Shown: positions 18,151 through 27,333 of the stretch, piece after piece
How positions within the stretch are numbered: the stretch's first letter is position 1
How the letters are laid out: every line of letters begins with the position of its first letter
DNA from: Streptacidiphilus sp. 4-A2
GTDB taxonomy: Bacteria > Actinomycetota > Actinomycetes > Streptomycetales > Streptomycetaceae
Direction: 5' to 3'
DNA length: 64,000 bases
NCBI GenBank assembly: GCA_014284505.1
Contig: JAAFYY010000003.1
Span: 86,208 to 150,207, forward strand
Translations under genes and position numbers: made by a program
The notes under the pieces: generated by a model
What the model was told of the DNA's origin: nothing
The model's database searches: none
What the model saw: only the letters and a program-made list of their open reading frames with translations

Positions 18151-20362
18151 CACAGTTCGGCCTCCTTGCGTGCGTCGTACAGCGCGAACCCGCTGCCGGC
18201 GGGCCAGGGCTCCTGGCCGTCGACGTCCTCGTCCTCGCCGAGGGCGTCCAGACCGTCCGCGTCCTGCCCGCCGGCCAGTACGGCCCCGCCGCCCGGCCCG
18301 TCCCGGGCTCGCCGCCGCTGCGCCGGACCCCGGGGACCGAGCCCGAGCCCGGGGCCGAGCCCTGCGGCTCTGGGGTGTCGGGCTTCGCCACGGTGGGCGG
18401 GTCCTGGGCCCGGGCATTGCCGGGGTCTTGGTCGTGGTGGGGGAGGGCGGCGGGTGCGTGGCGGGTGGCGAGGTGCTGCTCGCGGGCGGTGGCGCCTCCG
18501 GTGCGGACGCAGGAGGAGGTCGTCGAGGGCCTGGGCGAGGTCGGCCTCGTGCTGGTCGCGGTCCCCGCGTTGTTCGACGGTGCTCTTCAGGTGCTGCCAC
18601 AGGTCGTCGCCGAGCGGTGCGTGGATGTGGTCGGCGTGGATCCAGGGCACGGCGGTGAAGTGCCCGTCGGGCAGGCGGACCCAGATCCGGCGGTGGTCGT
18701 GGGGGTTGTGGTGGACTTCCCAGCGGCCGTTCTGGGTGGTGATGCCGGAGGGCTGGCCGCGGTGGGGGTTGAGGGTGTGGTGGTCGTAGGTGCGGTGGTC
18801 GATGCGGATGCCGCGTTCGGTGATCGGCTTCCAGCGCACCGGCAGGAGTTCGATGTAGTCGGTTCCCGTCAGGGGAGGGGGACGTGGCCGCAGGTGCCGA
18901 GCAGGGCGCCCCACATCTCGTTGGGGGTCAGCGCGGTGGCGGGCATGGTGGGGTGGCGCAGTCCCTCGTGGGGCCGGTTCTGCCATTCGGTGGTGATCCA
19001 CTGGTCCAGCAGGTCCTGCAGCTGCGCCACGGTCCACATGGCCTCGGTCTCGGCGCGCGGCCGCGGCGGGTGGGGTCGGAGCCGGTGTGGCCGGCGATGT
19101 GCTGGCACAGCAGGCTGTTGATAGCCCCGAACGTGCGCTCGACGGCACCCTTGGCGGCGGGCTGGCGCGGGGAGCGGGCTGGACGCTGATGCCCAGGGTC
19201 TCGGCGGCGGCCAGGAACGCCTCGGAGACGAACACCCGCCCCGCGTCCACGACCACCGTCTCGGGCACCACCACCGGCCGCGCCGCTGCGCCTTGCAGGC
19301 GGGCGTCGGCGTCCAGCAGCAGTTCGTAGGGCGCCGGGGCGCGGGACAGCTCCAGGGCCTGCGGCCAGCCGGGGCGCATCGGGTGCGGGGTGGCCATCTC
19401 GGCCAGGAGCAGGGCGGCGTCCACGGCCTTGGTGCTGGCCGGGCGCAGGACCGCAGCCAGAATTGATCTTGTTGCTACCTCCAGGGCGATGGTGAGTTCG
19501 GGGCGCCCGGTGGTGCCGTTGTCGAACACGGCCAGGACGTCGAGTCGGGTGGTGTCGAGCATGACCTGCTCGCCCAGCCGCATCACTCGGGTGGGGCTGT
19601 AGGGGCGGGCCGGGGTGCTGGCTGTGCGCGCCGGGCTCCCGGGCCGTTCGCCGGGATCGGTCAGGGCGTTGACCAGCCGGTAGAACGTGGCGGGTGGGGG
19701 ACCTTGAGGGTTTCGGGGCCGTGGGTCTGGTCCAGGATCTGCGCGGTCAGCTGCCGCAGGCCCTTGACGGTGCCCTTGGAGCGCCCGCGCTGGCGCCGCA
19801 TCGCCTCCAGCACGGCTGCCACCACGCGCTCGTCGGTGCGCCCGGTGCGGCTGTAGGTGCGGGTGGTGCGGTGGTCGACCAGTCCCCACAGGCCTTGGGC
19901 GCGGTAGGACAGGCGCATGCGCTGCACGGTGGTGCGCGCGATGCTGCCGAATCCGAGCGCGGTCAGCTCCTCGGCCTTGGCCAGCTCGCGCTGGGCCAGG
20001 GTGCGCGTCGCCGGGTCGTATTCGGGCCGCGGCACCCGGCCGGCGGCTGCCGCCGCGGCGGCGGGCTGCCCGGTCTCCACCTCGCGGATGTGGCGCTGCC
20101 AGGCCAGGGCCCGCTCCTGTTCGCGCAGCGGCACGGTCGCGAACAGCCCCCACTGCGGCACCGCGGCCCGCACGGCGGTGCCGACCAGGGCGAAGTCGGC
20201 GGCGGCGAACAGGTAGTTCGCCAGCAGCGTCACCACCGCGCCCTGCTCGTCGAGCAGCCGCACCTGCTGCCCCTGCAGCCCGACGACCTGCCAGGTCCGG
20301 CTCTCGAAGACCACGTGCCCGCCCACCGCCAGCACCGGCCGACGCCCCGCCGCCCGGCTCAC
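18147..20362 (-). CDS. tniA: TniA/TnsB-like DDE transposase (several frameshifts)
   Basis: A Mu/Tn552-type transposase of about 735 aa read through at least four shifts. The order is an N-terminal segment (VLAVGGHVVFESRTWQVVGL), helix-turn-helix region (GFGSIARTTVQRMRLSYRAQ), DDE core and C-terminal Mu-type barrel. Catalytic residues are all visible: D in VMLDTTRLDVLAV, D in ETVVVDAGRVFVSEAF and E in KGAVERTFGAINSLL. The C-terminal part contains LLPVRWKPITERGIRIDH and GQPSGITTQNGRWEVHHNPH, then ends YDARKEAELW. The start GTG 20362 overlaps the tnsA stop (GTGA) and the stop overlaps the tniB start (GTGA), so the operon is tightly coupled. Confidence 0.8.
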
Positions 20363-21153
20363 CGCCCCACCCCGCCGCAACCGCGGCCCCGGTCAGGCCA
20401 GGGCTGACGAGCACCCCTCCGTGCAGCGGCCGCTCCAGCGGCGCCTGCAGCCGGCGGCCCCACAGCGCGTGGTAGACCACCGGCAGCACCACCAGAGGAT
20501 TGCCCACCGCCCGCACCCCTCGACCAGCGGCCGCGGCCGCGCGAACGCCTCCAGCACCGCCGCCTCCACCCGCGCCTCGCCGCGGAACCGCGGATGCCGG
20601 TACCCCGCCAGCCACCGCACATTGCCCGCCACCACCGGATCCGGCACCCGCAGCCGCCGGTAGACCCACCCGACCTGCGCACACGCCGCCCCCACCGCCA
20701 CCGCCGCGCGCTGCGCCGCGGTCCCGCCCGCGCCGGGGGTGCCGGGGCAGTCGGCCAGCAGCCCGGTGCCGTCGGCGTAGCGGCGAACAGCTGCGGCACC
20801 CACGACCGCACCACCGCGGTGTCCTGCGGGTCGCGCCACAGCAACCGCACCGGGCGCCCGGCCAGGGCGACCACCCGCGGGTCGCGGTCCAGCAGCATCA
20901 ACTGCAGGACCATCGCGGCGGACCCGTGCGCGACATGGCCACCGGTGGTGGCCGACCACCACCACCCCGGCCCCCACCGCTTGCCCGGAACGATCGGGAA
21001 CGCCGACACCGGCCGCAGGTCCTCGAACCGCACCCGGCCCGCGGCCTGCTCCCACCGCTCCTGCTCCAGGCACCCGTCTGTCGCGAAGACCGTCTCGAAG
21101 CCCCCCTCGGGAAGGTCCGCATCCCTCGGCAAGCGCGTGCTCTGATCTGCCAT
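20359..21153 (-). CDS. tnsA: TnsA-like endonuclease subunit, acidic site residues replaced (frameshifted)
   Basis: Starts MADQSTRLPRDADLPEGGF at 21153. VRFEDLRPVSAFPIVPGKRW, then GHVAHGSAAMVLQLMLLDRD, and later NVRWLAGYRHPRFRGEARVE and LPVVYHALWGRRLQAPLERP match the TnsA-like family found with actinomycete tniA genes. In such proteins the second segment normally carries an ESxLE motif and a following P-D. Here these positions read GSAAM and P-Q. If my alignment from memory is right, the endonuclease site is lost. The gene needs two shifts (near 20795 and 20470). TnsA cuts the 5' ends so that transposition is cut-and-paste. Confidence 0.7.
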   Translation of the reverse strand: MADQSTRLPRDADLPEGGFETVFATDGCLEQERWEQAAGRVRFEDLRPVSAFPIVPGKRWGPGWWWSATTGGHVAHGSAAMVLQLMLLDRDPRVVALAGRPVRLLWRDPQDTAVVRSWVPQLFAATPTAPGCWPTAPAPPARAGPRRSARRWRWGRRVRRSGGSTGGCGCRIRWWRAMCGGWRGTGIRGSAARRGWRRRCWRRSRGRGRWSRGAGGGQSSGGAAGGLPRAVGPPAAGAAGAAAARRGARQPWPDRGRGCGGVGR

Positions 21154-21205
21154 GACGGTCATTCAAGTAGGTGAGAAAGCCGCAGATAGAGCAGTACGGC
21201 AACCG

Positions 21206-21225
21206 CTGCACCCCTTCGGGTGCAG
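21206..21225. promoter_or_regulatory. Hairpin in the tnsA leader
   Basis: CTGCACCC (21206-21213), loop CTTC, GGGTGCAG (21218-21225): a perfect 8-bp stem 53 bp upstream of the tnsA start. It could be an attenuator of the transposition operon or a terminator for incoming transcription. Confidence 0.4.
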
Positions 21226-21705
21226 CTCCTGCGAAGCCATCCCACGGAGGTCTCTGCCGTGCTACTGCGATGCCTTGGCTACGTGCCCTCGCCGTTCCTG
21301 CGGTGCGCGCCGGCGAGGATTGCAGACGTGTCCTGCCCGGCTGCAGCCCACACGCCTCTAGTCACGTTCCGTGCCCATGGGGCGCTCGAAGCAAAGTAAA
21401 TGCAAGTTTCATTGCATAAGAGTTGATATATTGACGAACTTATTTTACCGCCGAAGGGAAAGTGAAGGGAAATTCGATTCCCATTTCCAGGTAAATAAAA
21501 TTTTACATCCTTGCAGGTCAGACGCCATGTGGTGCTGGGTCAACTCGCCCTAATATGCCTGCCCTTGACTACTTGTCTGATTCTGATAGGCTCTTTAATA
21601 ATCCAAAGAAGCGGCTCCGCGGCGAGATCCACTCGCTGCGGCTTTGCTGTTTCTGAAGAAGGGAATCCCCATGATCCATCAACAACTAGTTACTAGGAGT
21701 AAGCA
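21226..21705. promoter_or_regulatory. AT-rich intergenic region
   Basis: The stretch 21395-21530 is strikingly AT-rich for this window and contains short palindromic-looking words such as TGCAAGTTTCATTGCA and AGGTAAATAAAATTTTAC. No gene is supported. It is a candidate for divergent promoters of tnsA and the 74-aa gene and for a transposon end with transposase-binding sites. Confidence 0.45.
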
Positions 21706-21930
21706 ATGGCAGGAGTACCGCAGAGCGGTCAGATACCGACCAACGCCCAGACACAGGGCCCGTCCAGATGGCAGAAGCTGCTGATCCAGGCGGCCGGACC
21801 AATCCTCGCTGCGATCGTGACAGCGATCCTTCCCGGCCACCTGGCACACCCAGCACCAGTCACGGTGACAAACACGTGCTACTCGTGCCAGCTGACGAAC
21901 GGCTCATCCTTCGGCGGTGGTGTTCACTGA
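21706..21930 (+). CDS. 74-residue protein with one membrane segment
   Basis: Start ATG 21706 with TAGGAGTAAGC upstream. The peptide has a polar N-terminus (MAGVPQSGQIPTNAQTQGPS), a hydrophobic segment at about residues 25-45 (LLIQAAGPILAAIVTAILPG) and an external-looking tail with a Cys pair (TNTCYSCQLTNGSS). A terminator follows at 21955. Ribosome site, compact structure and terminator support a real gene. Family unknown; it could be a small membrane-anchored peptide. Confidence 0.6.
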   Translation: MAGVPQSGQIPTNAQTQGPSRWQKLLIQAAGPILAAIVTAILPGHLAHPAPVTVTNTCYSCQLTNGSSFGGGVH

Positions 21931-21954
21931 CCTTCTGCTCCGGTTAGCTCGTCA

Positions 21955-21976
21955 GAGGCCCGCTTCGGCGGGCCTC
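21955..21976. terminator. Perfect UUCG hairpin terminator
   Basis: GAGGCCCGC, loop TTCG, GCGGGCCTC: a 9-bp perfect stem with a stable tetraloop, 24 bp after the 74-aa gene and 91 bp past the end of the nuclease gene on the other strand. It can serve both converging genes. Confidence 0.8.
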
Positions 21977-22067
21977 GAGCGTTTCCGGGCCTGCCCGTGG
22001 TCTGCCCTATCGGAGGTGGTCCGGGCGCGGCAGCCGTGGCGGCTCTCCGCAGCTCCTGGTGGCGCGG

Positions 22068-23051
22068 TCAGTCTGTCGCGTCGGGGTGGGTCAGGTCCTC
22101 CAGGGTGATGCGGACCGGTGTGGCTTTGCCTGACTTGCTCGCGGTGTGCAGGGGCGGCAGGGCGCGGACGGTGATGAAGTACACGCGGACGCCCGAGAGT
22201 TCGATGTAGGGCGGCCACAGGTCGGTCGGGCCCTGGGTGGGGAGCTGGAGGATCCTGTCGCTGATGTTGTAGATGGTCAGGTAGGCGGTGTTCTTGCCGT
22301 AGTCGTGGGCGTACTTGATGATCTGGTGGACGCCCTTGGCGATGTAGTTCCTGCCGCGGCTGCCGGCGTCGAAGACCTTGCCGTCGCAGACGAGGGCGTC
22401 GTCGGTGCCCAGCTCGCCCACCAGGTCTGCTTCTCCGGATGCGGAGCGCGGTTTGGCGTGGGTGATGTGGTTACCGTCGAGGTAGAGGAATCGCTGCAGG
22501 TCGAGGTTGTAGACCTCCTCGCCGCTGGCGGTGTTCGCCTTGAAACGGGCGTACAGTTCCTCGCGGTCGAACCACTCGAGCCGTGTCCGGTAGCGCTCCA
22601 AGGTGTGCAGGATGCTGCCCTGGGCGCCTACCTGCTCGCTCAGGAAGTCGAACAGCGGCTGCAGGACGTCCTGGGCGAACGCTCTCCACCCGTCCTGCAT
22701 GGTGCGTTCCCCGCTGTAGGCCATGGCCATCCGCCAAACCCCGTCGCTGTCGTCGCGTGCGGTGCTCTCCGCGATGTCCTGCAGCAACTGCCAGACAAGA
22801 CTCGCCCGCCCTGCTTCAGTACGGCTGTGCCAGGAGAACCGCACCCCGCGGCCGAGACCGGCCTTGAACGCTTCGTAGTCGAGGTCGGGTTCTTCTCGGA
22901 GTGCTTCAGCGAGCAGCCCTTGGAGCGCTGGCTGAGCCTCGATCCAGGCGACGGTCAGGTGGATCTCGTGGCCGGCGCTGGTGGCCGCGACGGTCACCAG
23001 CCTGCGCAGCCGCTCGCGGACGGCCACCTGCAGCTGCTGCTGATACTTCAT
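22068..23051 (-). CDS. PD-(D/E)xK-like nuclease candidate
   Basis: 327 aa starting MKYQQQLQVAVRERLRRLVT. The first 200 residues are helical. The C-terminal half has SGEADLVGELGTDDALVCDG followed by KVFDAG, giving the E..D...D-x-K spacing of PD-(D/E)xK nucleases (D in EADLV, CDGK). After it comes YIAKGVHQIIKYAHDYGKNT and TAYLTIYNI, the helix-strand order of that fold. The start overlaps the stop of the zinc-ribbon gene (TGATGA), so the two are coupled. Restriction-type or defence activity is plausible given the setting; I do not recognise a named family. Confidence 0.55.
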   Translation of the reverse strand: MKYQQQLQVAVRERLRRLVTVAATSAGHEIHLTVAWIEAQPALQGLLAEALREEPDLDYEAFKAGLGRGVRFSWHSRTEAGRASLVWQLLQDIAESTARDDSDGVWRMAMAYSGERTMQDGWRAFAQDVLQPLFDFLSEQVGAQGSILHTLERYRTRLEWFDREELYARFKANTASGEEVYNLDLQRFLYLDGNHITHAKPRSASGEADLVGELGTDDALVCDGKVFDAGSRGRNYIAKGVHQIIKYAHDYGKNTAYLTIYNISDRILQLPTQGPTDLWPPYIELSGVRVYFITVRALPPLHTASKSGKATPVRITLEDLTHPDATD

Positions 23052-23287
23052 CAGGAAAAGCCCTTCAAGGCACTGCGGAGCTGCTGTTCGATGACGGCGC
23101 CGGCCGTGTGGGCTGTCCCCGTGGCGTCCTGCAGTCGGATCAGGCTGTAACAGCAGGGGCAGCGGACGAAGCTCTGGACCGTGACTTCGACAAGCTGGAT
23201 CCACAAGGGGTAGTGGCACTGCGGACAGGGGACTTCCAGGTCTGCGCGCAGTAGCCGGGTGCGGAGCGCTTCACTCACAGGGGGCAT
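23051..23287 (-). CDS. Zinc-ribbon small protein coupled to the nuclease
   Basis: 78 aa from MPPVSEALRTRLLRADLEVP. Two knuckles are visible: CPQC at residues 21-24 and CPCC about 20 residues later (VRCPCCYSLIRLQD), a classic zinc ribbon. It precedes the nuclease gene by an overlapping stop/start. Such small ribbons often bind nucleic acid or stabilise a partner. GAGAGG lies just before the ATG. Function unknown. Confidence 0.6.
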   Translation of the reverse strand: MPPVSEALRTRLLRADLEVPCPQCHYPLWIQLVEVTVQSFVRCPCCYSLIRLQDATGTAHTAGAVIEQQLRSALKGFS

Positions 23288-23473
23288 CCTCTCGTGAGGG
23301 TCTGACAGGGGGGACCGAGCCGATGGAACGGCGCTGCCGCCTCGCTGCACCCCTGCCTCATGCCGGTGCTGGGCCGGGGCGGTATCCGTACTGGTCCTCC
23401 AGGTCGTCGCGGTGCTCGTCGATGTCGTGCTTGAGGTCTTCGGCGGGGATGTGGGTCCAGGTGGCGAGGCTGT

Positions 23474-24779
23474 TCAGGGGATGCCTGCGTTCTGGGCGCT
23501 GCTGGCCACAGCGGTGACGGCTTGGTCGAGGGTGGCGATGGTCTGGTTGAGGGTGTCGAGCAACTGCCGGGTGGCGGTGGCGAGGGGTGCGGTGTCGTGG
23601 AGGTCGAGTGAGGCCAGCAGGTCGGTGGCGTCGCGGATCTTGTCGTTGATCCAGGTGCGTTCGGGGCGGGGGACGGTGGCGCGCCAGGTGATGGTGCCGT
23701 CGGCGCGCTGGGCCAGGGTCCGCAGCTGCGCCGCGACGGATGTGGGTTGGTCCTCGCGCGGGATCCACCAGGGGTCCAGTCCCCAGTCGCCGGGTTGCCC
23801 CATTCCGCGGCGGCGGCGCACGAGCGCTCCCCACCATCTGCTCAGGACGCTGCTGTCGGGGACGGCACCGGCCTGGCCGAGCCAGGGCCGGTCGAGCCTG
23901 CGTCCGAGTTCCTGTGCGAACTCTCCGTCGGGCGGGAAGAGCCGGATGCGTTCGGCGCCGCTGTCGCGCCACACCATCTCCGCGACGGCCGGGTCGAGCA
24001 GGGCCTCTGCCAGGGCCACGACTTCGGGGAAGACCACCGGTTCGCGGGCGACCGCCCGCCACCACCAGAACTGCGCCCCGCGTCACCGCCAGCCAGCTGG
24101 TGCAGGCGGGCGGGCCAGATCCGCTCGTCCGTCCACTCCAGGGCCAGGTCCCACCACTGGCACACCACTGCCCGCGCGACCGCGAACACCGCCTCCGGCG
24201 CCACCTGCGCCGCGGTGGCCCTTCGGACCACGGCCAGCCACCGGCGCTGCGCCGCCACGATGTCCGGGCAGCCGCTCAGGTCGAGGTGTTCCAGGTCGTG
24301 CCCCTCCCCGGCGCCCAGGGTCCAGCGCCGGTGGCGTCGGCAGACCCGCTGCCACCCCTCGCGGTACCGCATGGCGACCACCGGCTGCCCGGTGCGCCGG
24401 GCGGTGCACAGCCGGCACGCGTAGGCGACGGGGCCGTGGGCCGCTGCTCCGGACTGCCAGCCGGCCCTGCGGGCGCCCGTCGGTGACCGGGGCGCTGAAC
24501 AGGGCCGGCCCGCCTGTCCAAGTGGGCAGGGCGCGTTCCAGGGTGGCGGGGTCGGCGCGGCACATGGCCGCCAGCAGGTCCTGCCCGGCGGGGTCGAGCA
24601 GCACTTCGGCGTCGGGGCGCACCCCGCTGGTGCCGGGGAGCGCGGGGATGGTTCCGCCACTGCCACGACGTCCGCAGGTCGGTGGCCGTCATGCCGTACC
24701 GGGCGGCGATCCTTCCCAGCAGAGACCACGTGGTCTCCGCCGGGAGCGGCGGGATCCGCAAAGCACCAGCCTGAGTCAC
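23474..24779 (-). CDS. TniQ-like protein 1 (frameshifted)
   Basis: Start GTG 24779 (MTQAGALRIPPLPAETTWSL, then LGRIAARYGM), which is the TniQ N-terminal signature. It continues in other frames: DPATLERALPTW, then YACRLCTARRTGQPVVAMRY with VCRRHRRWTLG as a zinc site, AVFAVARAVVCQWWDLALEW and finally VFPEVVALAEALLDPAVAEM to the stop at 23474. At least three shifts are needed. It is 31 bp downstream of the HA-repeat gene. Together with TniQ-like protein 2 (61596-62751) and the HA genes it once formed one operon. No transposase accompanies it. Confidence 0.65.
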
Positions 24780-24810
24780 AGAGTCCCTCTATCCCTTCGC
24801 CTCTGGACAG

Positions 24811-25511
24811 CTATCGAGCACCGCTACACCACCCGATCAGGGGCGCGCTATGGGCGGGCCGCGGGTGTGGGTAGATCAGCCGTGTGGCGTTGACGGTGGC
24901 CACCAGGCTGCTGCCGGCTTGCAGGCCGAGCTCGGCCAGCAGGGCCTGCTGGCCCGCTTCGAGCCCGTGGTAGCGGCGGCGCTGCTCCACCAGCCAGGAC
25001 CTGGCCGATCGGTCCAGTCCAGGAAAGAGCGGACTCATGTCATCGCCGCCTACATCCCGCAGCTGCTGCTGTACCCGCTCGAAGGAGCGCTGCCACAGCA
25101 GGTGCCAGGGCGGGCACCACCACGGGTCGATCTGCGACAGAACAGCGGCGCGGTCGGCAGACAGCACACCGCGCCCCTGCTGGCTGCGGCGTCCGGCAAG
25201 CCATCGGCCCAGCGGGTATCCCTCGTGCACGGTCTTGGTCCCGACCCCTGCCAGGCTGCCGTGCTCGGCGACCCACCGCCGAGCATGGGACAGAGCTTCC
25301 TGCTCGCCAGCTCGCAGATTGCCGCCGCGGACGAGCAGCCCGCGCGGCAGCAGCATCGACGCCCAGTTCCGCCAGCAGACGTCGCTGCTCCGGATGCAGT
25401 TCCGGGTACCGACGGCACTGCAGGTACAACCACTCACCCAAGCTGATGCCAGTACCGGGAAATCCCTGCCGCGCGTCCAAGACGCCGTAATCCCGGGCAT
25501 GGACCCTGGCC
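24811..25511 (-). CDS. Helicase-associated (HA) repeat protein, 3' part
   Basis: The C-terminal part of a protein of HA repeats (about 65 aa each, Trp-rich). One frame has ARVHARDYGVLDARQGFPGT and GISLGEWLYLQCRRYPELHP, then a shift near 25330 leads to ALSHARRWVAEHGSLAGVGT, YPLGRWLAGRRSQQGRGVL and DPWWCPPWHLLWQRSFERVQ. A third repeat ends LEAGQQALLAELGL. The gene is cut at 25511 by the IS copy; its 5' part is at 61397-61640. HA domains usually lie behind DEAD helicase cores and are presumed to bind nucleic acid. Confidence 0.7.
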
Positions 25512-25630
25512 TGAGAAGCGAGTCCCAAACCGAAGGTAGGGTCACGTTTTCCCAGGTGAGGTGTGTGGCCGTCGGTCGGTAGGCATGCTCGGAGCGTCGT
25601 GTCGGTGCGGGGCGTGCTGGGAGGTGGCGG

Positions 25631-26122
25631 ATGCCGTCGGTGCTGGGAGTGTTGGAGCGGCGCGAGCGGGTGGCGCTGGCCCGGGCAGAGGAGTTGCGGG
25701 CCGAGTTGGAGCGGCTTCAGGCTGCTGTGGCCGAGGCGGATGAGGCCGCGCGGCGCGCGGTTATCGCCCGCGAGGAGACGGTCGTGGCCTTGGCTGAGGC
25801 GGCCGAGGAAGCCGTCGTGGTCGGTGTGCCGGTGAATTTGCCGGCCGCGGGTGTTGCTGGGCCGCGGGTGGAGGTCCCGCTGTGGTGCGAGGGGGTGGGG
25901 ATCGAGGTGCTGCCGCCCGAGTGCGCGCGGATCGTGGCCCTGGTCCAGGAGGATGCCGCCGGTGGCGGGGACGGAGTGCGGGCACGGGCGATGCGCGAGC
26001 ATCTGGGCTGGTCAGCCAGTGATGCGCGGGAGCAGGCAGCGCGGTTTCGGGCGAAGCGGCTGGTCGAGCGGGGCTGGTTGACCGAGGGGCGGCCAGGGCT
26101 GTTCAGGCCGCGGGCCGCTTGA
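25631..26122 (+). CDS. IS passenger protein: coiled coil plus winged helix
   Basis: 163 aa starting MPSVLGVLERRERVALARAE with GGGAGGTGG upstream. Residues 10-65 form an Ala/Glu/Arg-rich coiled coil. The C-terminal 60 residues (VRARAMREHLGWSASDAREQ, then RFRAKRLVERGWL) look like a winged-helix DNA-binding domain. It converges on the transposase gene with a 20-bp overlap of 3' ends, and is carried by both IS copies with no change, so it belongs to the element. It may regulate transposition. IS5-family elements normally have no such gene. Confidence 0.7.
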   Translation: MPSVLGVLERRERVALARAEELRAELERLQAAVAEADEAARRAVIAREETVVALAEAAEEAVVVGVPVNLPAAGVAGPRVEVPLWCEGVGIEVLPPECARIVALVQEDAAGGGDGVRARAMREHLGWSASDAREQAARFRAKRLVERGWLTEGRPGLFRPRAA

Positions 26123-27041
26123 CGCGGCGCGGTGCTGGTCGGCCGGAGCGGGCCAGGCGGCGGGTGGCCGGGATGCTCGCGGCCCACCAGGCCATCGCCT
26201 CGGCACTGTCGATGCGGGTCTCGTAGTCCCGGGCCAGCCGCCGGGCCCGGATCAGCCAGGAAAAACTGCGCTCCACGACCCAGCGGCGCGGAAGCACCAC
26301 GAACCCCTTGGCGTCGTCGCTGCGCTTGACGACGGTCAGCGCGAGGGTCAGGACGGCGTGGGCGAAGGTGACCAGCCAGCCGGTGTAGGCGCCGTCGGCC
26401 CAGACCAGAGTGATGCGGTGGTGTTCGGCGCGCAGTTGTTCCAGGAGGTCGCGGCCGGCGTCGTTGTCCTTGACCGACGCGGCGGTGACGATCACGGCCA
26501 GCAGCAGGCCGAGGGTGTCCACGGCGATGTGTCGTTTGCGGCCGTTGATTTTCTTCCCGGCGTCGTAGCCGCGGGTGGCGGCGCCGACGGTGGCGTCAGC
26601 CTTGACCGACTGCGAGTCGATGATCGCGGCGGTGGGTTCTTCCTTCTTGCCGGCCAGTTCGCGCAGCATCTTGCGCAGTCGGCCGTAGAGCTCCTTGGTG
26701 TAGTCGTTGTCGCGCCAGCGGCGGAAGAACCGGTATGCCGCTCGCCACTTGGGGAAGTCGGCGGGCAGGCCGGCCCAGCGCACGCCCTCGGTGACCAGGT
26801 AGCGCACGGCGTCGATCATCTGCCGGTGGCAATAGCCCTCCGGGCGGCCGCCGCGTCCGTTCAGCCAGGCCGGGACCGGCAGCAGCGGCCGCACGATCGC
26901 CCACTCCGCGTCGGTCAGGTCGGAGCCGTAGCGGCGGGTTCGGTCGGGCTGGTCAGCGGCATTCCCGAGCCGGTGTGCGAGGCAATCGCACGACATGCCG
27001 GAGCTGGACGCGGACGGAGCGAACACGGCACAGTGGGACAC
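26103..27041 (-). CDS. IS5-family DDE transposase (intact)
   Basis: 312 aa, start GTG 27041 after CAGGAGG. The N-terminal DUF4096 domain is RYGSDLTDAEWAIVRPLLPV...GRGGRPEGYCHRQMIDAVRY. The DDE residues are D in AIIDSQSVKAD, D in VWADGAYTG and E in RWVVERSFSWL, with the Y-R-D segment RARRLARDYE. It catalyses transposition of this IS and of the second copy, whose own transposase is broken. Confidence 0.92.
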   Translation of the reverse strand: MSHCAVFAPSASSSGMSCDCLAHRLGNAADQPDRTRRYGSDLTDAEWAIVRPLLPVPAWLNGRGGRPEGYCHRQMIDAVRYLVTEGVRWAGLPADFPKWRAAYRFFRRWRDNDYTKELYGRLRKMLRELAGKKEEPTAAIIDSQSVKADATVGAATRGYDAGKKINGRKRHIAVDTLGLLLAVIVTAASVKDNDAGRDLLEQLRAEHHRITLVWADGAYTGWLVTFAHAVLTLALTVVKRSDDAKGFVVLPRRWVVERSFSWLIRARRLARDYETRIDSAEAMAWWAASIPATRRLARSGRPAPRRVKRPAA

Positions 27042-27333
27042 CAGGGCCTCCTGATGGTTCGTTGACTCGACATCACCGAACTGCGCAGGAGGCCCTTCTT
27101 CTATGCGCCGGCCGCGGAGCGATCACCCGAACGAGCCTGATAGGCACGGAAGTTCGAGTGTCAGTCGTGTCCCTCGGTTTGGGAATCGCTTCTGACCCCA
27201 CACAGGGAACCAGCCCACGGCGCCCAGCGGGCCGCCAAACCTCCTGCCGAGGGGATTGCCATCGGTTACGGTTCCTGCAACCAGCCATCCAGTAAGCAGA
27301 AATGGCACCGCAGCACGCCAAGGAGACCATCCG

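Larger units (their letters stand above)
15842..21153 (-). mobile_element. Tn7-like transposition module tnsA-tniA-tniB-tniQ
   Basis: Four coupled minus-strand genes supply the core machinery of a Tn7/Tn5053-type transposon. The order tnsA-tniA-tniB-tniQ is the standard actinomycete arrangement. The operon extends into the HhH-HEPN gene. The ends of the element were not found; one end probably lies in the AT-rich DNA at 21.4-21.6 kb. There is no resolvase gene beside it. Neighbouring genes at 21.7-25.5 kb may be outside or be cargo. Confidence 0.7.
25515..27192. mobile_element. IS5-family element, copy 1 (1,678 bp)
   Basis: Terminal inverted repeats: left GAAGCGAGTCCCAAACCGAA, right end read inward GAAGCGATTCCCAAACCGAG. 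Flanks are TGA on both sides, fitting a TNA target as in IS1031-type members of the IS5 family. It holds a minus-strand transposase and a convergent passenger gene. Copy 2 is at 59728-61393 in the same orientation. Confidence 0.9.

Noticed and set aside
15842..21153. CRISPR-associated transposon
   Set aside because: tnsA/tniA/tniB/tniQ are present but no cas gene or repeat-spacer array was found in the window.
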